Origin: Hybos culiciformis
Lineage: Eukaryota > Arthropoda > Insecta > Diptera > Hybotidae
Direction of reading: 5' to 3'
Length of the DNA: 64,000 bases
Assembly: GCA_964007475.1 (NCBI GenBank)
Contig: CAXFZM010000036.1
Span: forward strand, 1-64,000
Made by a program: the position numbers and the translations under genes. Under the pieces are notes generated by a model. The model had not been told where the DNA came from. It did not search any database and saw only the letters and a list, made by a program, of their open reading frames with translations. The stretch's first letter is position 1; each line of letters opens with the position of its first letter. Of the stretch, positions 58,725-64,000 are shown in pieces.

Positions 58725-61513
58725 CATAAAAATTGCACAGAAAGAAGCGTAATTTCTAGACCTTTAATTTAAGCCAAAAACGGGGGTTCTCCGAGGTCTG
58801 GAGCCGGAGTAATGAACAAAAAACCAGCCCAAAGTCAACATTTTATGTGTTAAAGTTAGGGGGTTTGCTCACCTTATCGTTTATTTCTCCGGATCTAGAA
58901 AACCGATTTTCATAAAAATTGCACAGAAAGAAGCGTAATTTCTAGACCTTTAATTTAAGCCAAAAACGGAGGTTCTCCGAGGTCTAGAGCCGGAGTAATG
59001 AACAAAAAACCAGCCCAAAGTCAACATTTTATGTGTTAAAGCTAGGGGGTTTGCTCACCTTATCATTTACTTCTCCGGATCTAGAAAACCGATTTTCATA
59101 AAAATTGCACAGAAAGAAGCGTAATTTCTAGACCTTTAATTTAAGCCAAAAACGGAGGTCCGCCGAAGTCTGGAGCCGGTGTAATGAACAAAAAACCAGC
59201 CCAAAGTCAACATTTTATGTGTTAAAGTTAGGGGGTTTGCTCACCTTATCGTTTATTTCTCCGGATCTAGCAAACCGATTTTCATAAAAATTGCACAGAT
59301 AGAAGCGTAATTTCTAGACCTTTAATTTAAGCCAAAAACGGAGGTTGTCCGAGGTCTGGAGCGGGATAATTAACAAAAAACCAGCCCAAAGTCAACATTT
59401 TATGGGTTAAAGTTAGGGGGTTTGCTCACCTTATCGTTTATTTCTCCGGATCTAGAAAACCGATTTTCATAAAAATTGCACAGAAAGAAGCGTAATTTCC
59501 AGACCTTTAATTTAAGCCAAAAACGGAAGTTCTCCGAGGTCTAAAGCCGGAGTAATGAACAAAAAACCAGCCCAAAGTCAACATTTTATGTGTTAAAGTT
59601 AGGGGGTTTGCTCACCTTATCGTTTATTTCTCCGGATCTAGAAAACCGATTTTCATAAAATTTGCACAGAAAGAAGCGTAATTTCTAGACCTTTAATTTA
59701 AGCCAAAAACGGAGGTCCGCCGAAGTCTGGAGCCGGAGTAATGAACAAAAAACCAGCCCAAAGTCAACATTTTATGTGTTAAAGTTAGGGGGTTTGCTCA
59801 CCTTATCGTTTATTTCTCCGGATCTAGAAAACCGATTTTCATAAAAATTGCATAGAAAGAAGCGTAATTTCTAGACCTTTAATTTAAGCCAAAAACGGAG
59901 GTTCTCCGAGGTCTGGAGCCCGAGTAATGAACAAAAAACCAGCCCAAAGTCAACATTTTATGTGTTAAAGTTAGGGGGTTTGCTCACCTTATCGTTTATT
60001 TCTCCGGATCTAGAAAACCGATTTTCATAAAAATTGCACAGAAAGAAGCGTAATTTCTAGACCTTTAATTTAAGCCAAAAACGGAAGTTCTCCGAGGTCT
60101 TAAGCCGGAGTAATGAACAAAAAACCAGCCCAAAGTCAACATTTTATGTGTTAAAGTTAGGGGGTTTGCTCACCTTATCGTTTATTTCTCCGGATCTAGA
60201 AAACCGATTTTCATAAAAATTGCACAGAAAGAAGCGTAATTTCTAGACCTTTAATTTAAGCCAAAAACGGAGGTCCGCCGAAGTCTGGAGCCGGAGTAAT
60301 GAACAAAAAACCAGCCCAAAGTCAACATTTTATGTGTTAAAGTTAGGGGGTTTGCTCACCTTATCGTTTATTTCTCCGGATCTAGAAAACCGATTTTCAT
60401 AAAAATTGCACAGAAAGAAGCGTAATTTCTAGACCTTTAATTTAAGCCAAAAACGGAAGTTCTCCGAGGTCTTAAGCCGGAGTAATGAACAAAAAACCAG
60501 CCCAAAGTCAACATTTTATGGGTTAAAGTTAGGGGGTTTGCTCACCTTATCGTTTATTTCTCCGGATCTAGAAAACCGATTTTCATAAAAATTGCACAGA
60601 AAGAAGCGTAATTTCTAGACCTTTAATTTAAGCCAAAAACGGAAGTTCTCCGAGGTCTTAAGCCGGAGTAATGAACAAAAAACCAGCCCAAAGTCAACAT
60701 TTTATGTGTTAAAGTTAGGGGGTTTGCCCACCTTATCGTTTATTTCTCCGGATCTAGAAAACCGATTTTCATAAAAATTGCACAGAAAGAAGCGTAATTT
60801 CTAGACCTTTAATTTAAGCCAAAAACGGAGGTCCGCCGAAGTCTGGAGCCGGAGTAATGAACAAAAAACCAGCCCAAAGTCAACATTTTATGTGTTAAAG
60901 TTAGGGGGTTTGCTCACCTTATCGTTTATTTCTCCGGATCTAGAAAACTGATTTTCATAAAAATTGCACAGAAAGAAGCGTAATTTCTAGACCTTTAATT
61001 TAAGCCAAAAACGGAAGTTCTCCGAGGTCTTAAGCCGGAGTAATGAACAAAAAACCAGCCCAAAGTCAACATTTTATGTGTTAAAGTTAGGGGGTTTGCT
61101 CACCTTATCGTTTATTTCTCCGGATCTAGAAAACCGATTTTCATAAAAATTGCACAGAAAGAAGCGTAATTTCTAGACCTTTAATTTAAGCCAAAAACGG
61201 AGGTCCGCCGAAGTCTGGAGCCGGAGTAATGAACAAAAAACCAGCCCAAAGTCAACATTTTATGTGTTAAAGTTAGGGGGTTTGCTCACCTTATCGTTTA
61301 TTTCTCCGGATCTAGAAAACCGATTTTCATAAAAATTGCACAGAAAGAAGCGTAATTTCTAGACCTTTAATTTAAGCCAAAAACGGAAGTTCTCCGAGGT
61401 CTTAAGCCGGAGTAATGAACAAAAAACCAGCCCAAAGTCAACATTTTATGGGTTAAAGTTAGGGGGTTTGCTCACCTTATCGTTTATTTCTCCGGATCTA
61501 GAAAACCGATTTG
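58725..61513 (+). repeat. Growing HOR, fourth copy, open right end (M321-M335)
   Basis: It follows the 16-monomer copy unit by unit for fifteen units, including gcgggataattaac at 59359, 2975 bp after its partner. Private changes noticed are ccggtgtaatg near 59177 and aaaactgatt near 60944. It does not end in ggatcttgaaaacc but continues into b/d alternation, with gatttgcat at about 61510. Confidence 0.87.
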
Positions 61514-64000
61514 CATAAAAATTGCACAGAAAGAAGCGTAATTTCTAGACCTTTAATTTAAGCCAAAAACGGAGGTCCGCCGAAGTCTGGAGCCGGAGTA
61601 ATGAACAAAAAACCAGCCCAAAGTCAACATTTTATGTGTTAAAGTTAGGGGGTTTGCTCACCTTATCGTTTATTTCTCCGGATCTAGAAAACCGATTTTC
61701 ATAAAAATTGCACAGAAAGAAGCGTAATTTCTAGACCTTTAATTTAAGCCAAAAACGGAAGTTCTCCGAGGTCTTAAGCCGGAGTAATGAACAAAAAACC
61801 AGCCCAAAGTCAACATTTTATGGATTAAAGTTAGGGGGTTTGCTCACCTTATCGTTTATTTCTCCGGATCTAGAAAACCGATTTTCATAAAAATTGCACA
61901 GAAAGAAGCGTAATTTCTAGACCTTTAATTTAAGCCAAAAACGGAGGTCCGCCGAAGTCTGGAGCCGGAGTAATGAACAAAAAACCAGCCCAAAGTCAAC
62001 ATTTTATGTGTTAAAGTTAGGGGGTTTGCTCACCTTATCGTTTATTTCTCCGGATCTAGAAAACCGATTTTCATAAAAATTGCACAGAAAGAAGCGTAAT
62101 TTCTAGACCTTTAATTTAAGCCAAAAACGGAGGTCCGCCGAAGTCTGGAGCCGGAGTAATGAACAAAAAACCAGCCCAAAGTCAACATTTTATGTGTTAA
62201 AGTTAGGGGGTTTGCTCACCTTATCGTTTATTTCTCCGGATCTAGAAAACCGATTTTCATAAAAATTGCATAGAAAGAAGCGTAATTTCTAGACCTTTAA
62301 TTTAAGCCAAAAACGGAGGTTCTCCGAGGTCTGGAGCCCGAGTAATGAACAAAAAACCAGCCCAAAGTCAACATTTTATGTGTTAAAGTTAGGGGGTTTG
62401 CTCACCTTATCGTTTATTTCTCCGTATCTAGAAAACCAATTTACATAAAAATTGCACAGAAAGAAGCGTAATTTCTAGACCTTTAATTTAAGCCAAAAAC
62501 GGAAGTTCTCCGAGGTCTTAAGCCGGAGTAATGAACAAAAAACCAGCCCAAAGTCAACATTTTATGTGTTAAAGTTAGGCGGTTTGCCCACCTTATCGTT
62601 TATTTCTCCGGATCTAGAAAACCGATTTTCATAAAAATTGCACAGAAAGAAGCGTAATTTCTAGACCTTTAATTTAAGCCAAAAACGGAGGTCCGCCGAA
62701 GTCTGGAGCCGGAGTAATGAACAAAAAACCAGCCCAAAGTCAACATTTTATGTGTTAAAGTTAGGGGGTTTGCTCACCTTATCGTTTATTTCTCCGGATC
62801 TAGAAAACCGATTTTCATAAAAATTGCACAGAAAGAAGCGTAATTTCTAGACCTTTAATTTAAGCCAAAAACGGAAGTTCTCCGAGGTCTTAAGCCGGAG
62901 TAATGAACAAAAAACCAGCCCAAAGTCAACATTTTATGTGTTAAAGTTAGGGGGTTTGCCCACCTTATCGTTATTTCTCCGGATCTAGAAAACCGATTTT
63001 CATAAAGATTGCACAGAAAGAAGCGTAATTTCTAGACCTTTAATTTAAGCCAAAAACGGAGGTCCGCCGAAGTCTGGAGCCGGAGTAATGAACAAAAAAC
63101 CAGCCCAAGTCAACATTTTATGTGTTAAAGTTAGGGGGTTTGCTCACCTTATCGTTTATTTCTCCGGATCTAGAAAACCGATTTTCATAAAAATTGCACA
63201 GAAAGAAGCGTAATTTCTAGACCTTTAATTTAAGCCAAAAACGGAAGTTCTCCGAGGTCTTAAGCCGGAGTAATGAACAAAAAACCAGCCCAAAGTCAAC
63301 ATTTTATGGGTTAAAGTTAGGGGGTTTGCTCACCTTATCGTTTATTTCTCCGGATCTAGAAAACCGATTTGCATAAAAATTGCACAGAAAGAAGCGTAAT
63401 TTCTAGACCTTTAATTTAAGCCAAAAACGGAGGTCCGCCGAAGTCTGGAGCCGGAGTAATGAACAAAAAACCAGCCCAAAGTCAACATTTTATGTGTTAA
63501 AGTTAGGGGGTTTGCTCACCTTATCGTTTATTTCTCCGGATCTAGAAAACCGATTTTCATAAAAATTGCACAGAAAGAAGCGTAATTTCTAGACCTTTAA
63601 TTTAAGCCAAAAACGGAAGTTCTCCGAGGTCTTAAGCCGGAGTAATGAACAAAAAACCAGCCCAAAGTCAACATTTTATGTGTTAAAGTTAGGGGGTTTG
63701 CCCACCTTATCGTTTATTTCTCCGGATCTAGAAAACCGATTTTCATAAAAATTGCACAGAAAGAAGCGTAATTTCTAGACCTTTAATTTAAGCCAAAAAC
63801 GGAGGTCCGCCGAAGTCTGGAGCCGGAGTAATGAACAAAAAACCAGCCCAAAGTCAACATTTTATGTGTTAAAGTTAGGGGGTTTGCTCACCTTATCGTT
63901 TATTTCTCCGGATCTAGAAAACCGATTTCATAAAAATTGCACAGAAAGAAGCGTAATTTCTAGACCTTTAATTTAAGCCAAAAAACGGAAGTTCTCCGAG
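61514..64000 (+). repeat. Mostly dimeric b/d tail (M336 to partial M349)
   Basis: Class b and class d alternate as a 372-bp dimer, broken only by b-b-f at 61886-62443. The d units carry CTTAAG in the module; 23 of about 39 d units in the window lie right of 52.4 kb. gatttgcat starts units at 61514 and 63372. Private indels increase again after 62960 (atcgttattt, cccaagtc, gatttcat, aaaaaacgg). The window stops 72 bases into a class d unit. Confidence 0.85.

Larger units (their letters stand above)
1..64000 (+). repeat. Head-to-tail 186-bp satellite array (whole window)
   Basis: The motif starting cataaaaattgcac recurs at 1, 187, 373, 559 and on to 63929, nearly always 186 bp apart, with the same orientation throughout. 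I count about 348 full monomers plus a partial one. Exceptions to 186 bp are one-base indels and a few recurrent deletion monomers (181, 162-163, 158-159, 131 and 114 bp). No non-satellite base was noticed between monomers, so every stretch without a gene is this repeat. The unit size matches one nucleosome plus linker, as in many known centromeric satellites. A centromeric or pericentromeric role is inference; no CENH3 data can be read from sequence. The family was not recognised. The plus orientation is arbitrary. Both array ends lie outside the window. Confidence 0.99.

Noticed and set aside
1..64000. CRISPR array or other regularly spaced repeat system
   Set aside because: There are no unique spacers: the whole 186-bp period is repeated with over about 90% similarity, and no associated genes are present.
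1..64000. Ribosomal RNA, tRNA, histone or other tandem gene array
   Set aside because: The unit is too short, lacks any recognisable RNA gene motif, and all six frames of the consensus are interrupted.
1..64000. Internal repeats of a retrotransposon or a protein with tandem domains
   Set aside because: No LTR ends, primer-binding site, polypurine tract or coding domain was seen, and no unit is flanked by target-site duplications.

Overview
The window is one uninterrupted block of satellite DNA. A repeat unit with a modal length of 186 bp runs head to tail from base 1 to base 64000, always in the same orientation. I stepped through it by eye, using the start of the 'cataaaaattgcac' motif as monomer position 1. 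I count about 348 complete units (M1-M348) plus a 72-base partial unit at the right end. Neither array edge is inside the window. I found no gene, RNA gene, transposon, retrotransposon fragment or inverted segment. A hand count of the first unit gives about 39% G+C and seven CpG sites, close to random expectation. The size, homogeneity and nucleosome-scale period fit a eukaryotic centromeric or other constitutive-heterochromatin satellite. The style is plant-like, but I do not recognise the family, and a lineage cannot be assigned from this sequence alone.

Monomers differ mainly in one short module (positions about 57-84) and in scattered diagnostic sites. I use these class names for the module: a (ggaggttctccgaggtctggagccgga), b (ggaggtccgccgaagtctgg), c (ggaggttgtccgagg), d (ggaagttctccgaggtcttaag), e (ggaagttctccgaggtctaaag), f (class a ending gagcccga), g (ggtctagagcc), h (gggggttctccg), i (ggaagttctccgaggtctgg). 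Read as strings of classes, the array is a patchwork of multi-monomer higher-order repeats (HORs) of changing length. These are copied in tandem and at distances of a few kb.

Layout: 1-3.5 kb is an indel-rich copy of 11.6-14.0 kb. 3-7 kb holds a 9-monomer block present twice, with a trimer inside it present three times. 7-13 kb holds a 9-monomer unit with a 24-bp-deleted monomer, and a 2574-bp block present twice (5941-8514 and 10159-12732). 14-16.8 kb is a class b/d mosaic. 16.8-28.3 kb is dominated by a 10-monomer HOR of about 1805 bp carrying a 55-bp deletion junction. 28.8-38.3 kb has two interleaved duplications (offsets about 5263 and 4358 bp) containing a 532-bp trimer with a 27-bp-deleted monomer. 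38.3-47.0 kb has a 15-monomer HOR (2790 bp), with two same-length copies and an older relative. 47.0-51.1 kb is a mosaic. 51.1-61.5 kb has one HOR in four successive copies that grows from 11 to 14 to 16 monomers. 61.5-64 kb is a mostly dimeric b/d alternation.

Nothing here encodes a protein or a pathway. What the window offers is a record of how a satellite array evolves: block duplication, deletion monomers that spread with their blocks, hybrid monomers, and patches of private one-base indels that may be assembly errors. All coordinates of blocks were derived by hand from diagnostic variants; identity between copies was judged on those variants and not by a full alignment.
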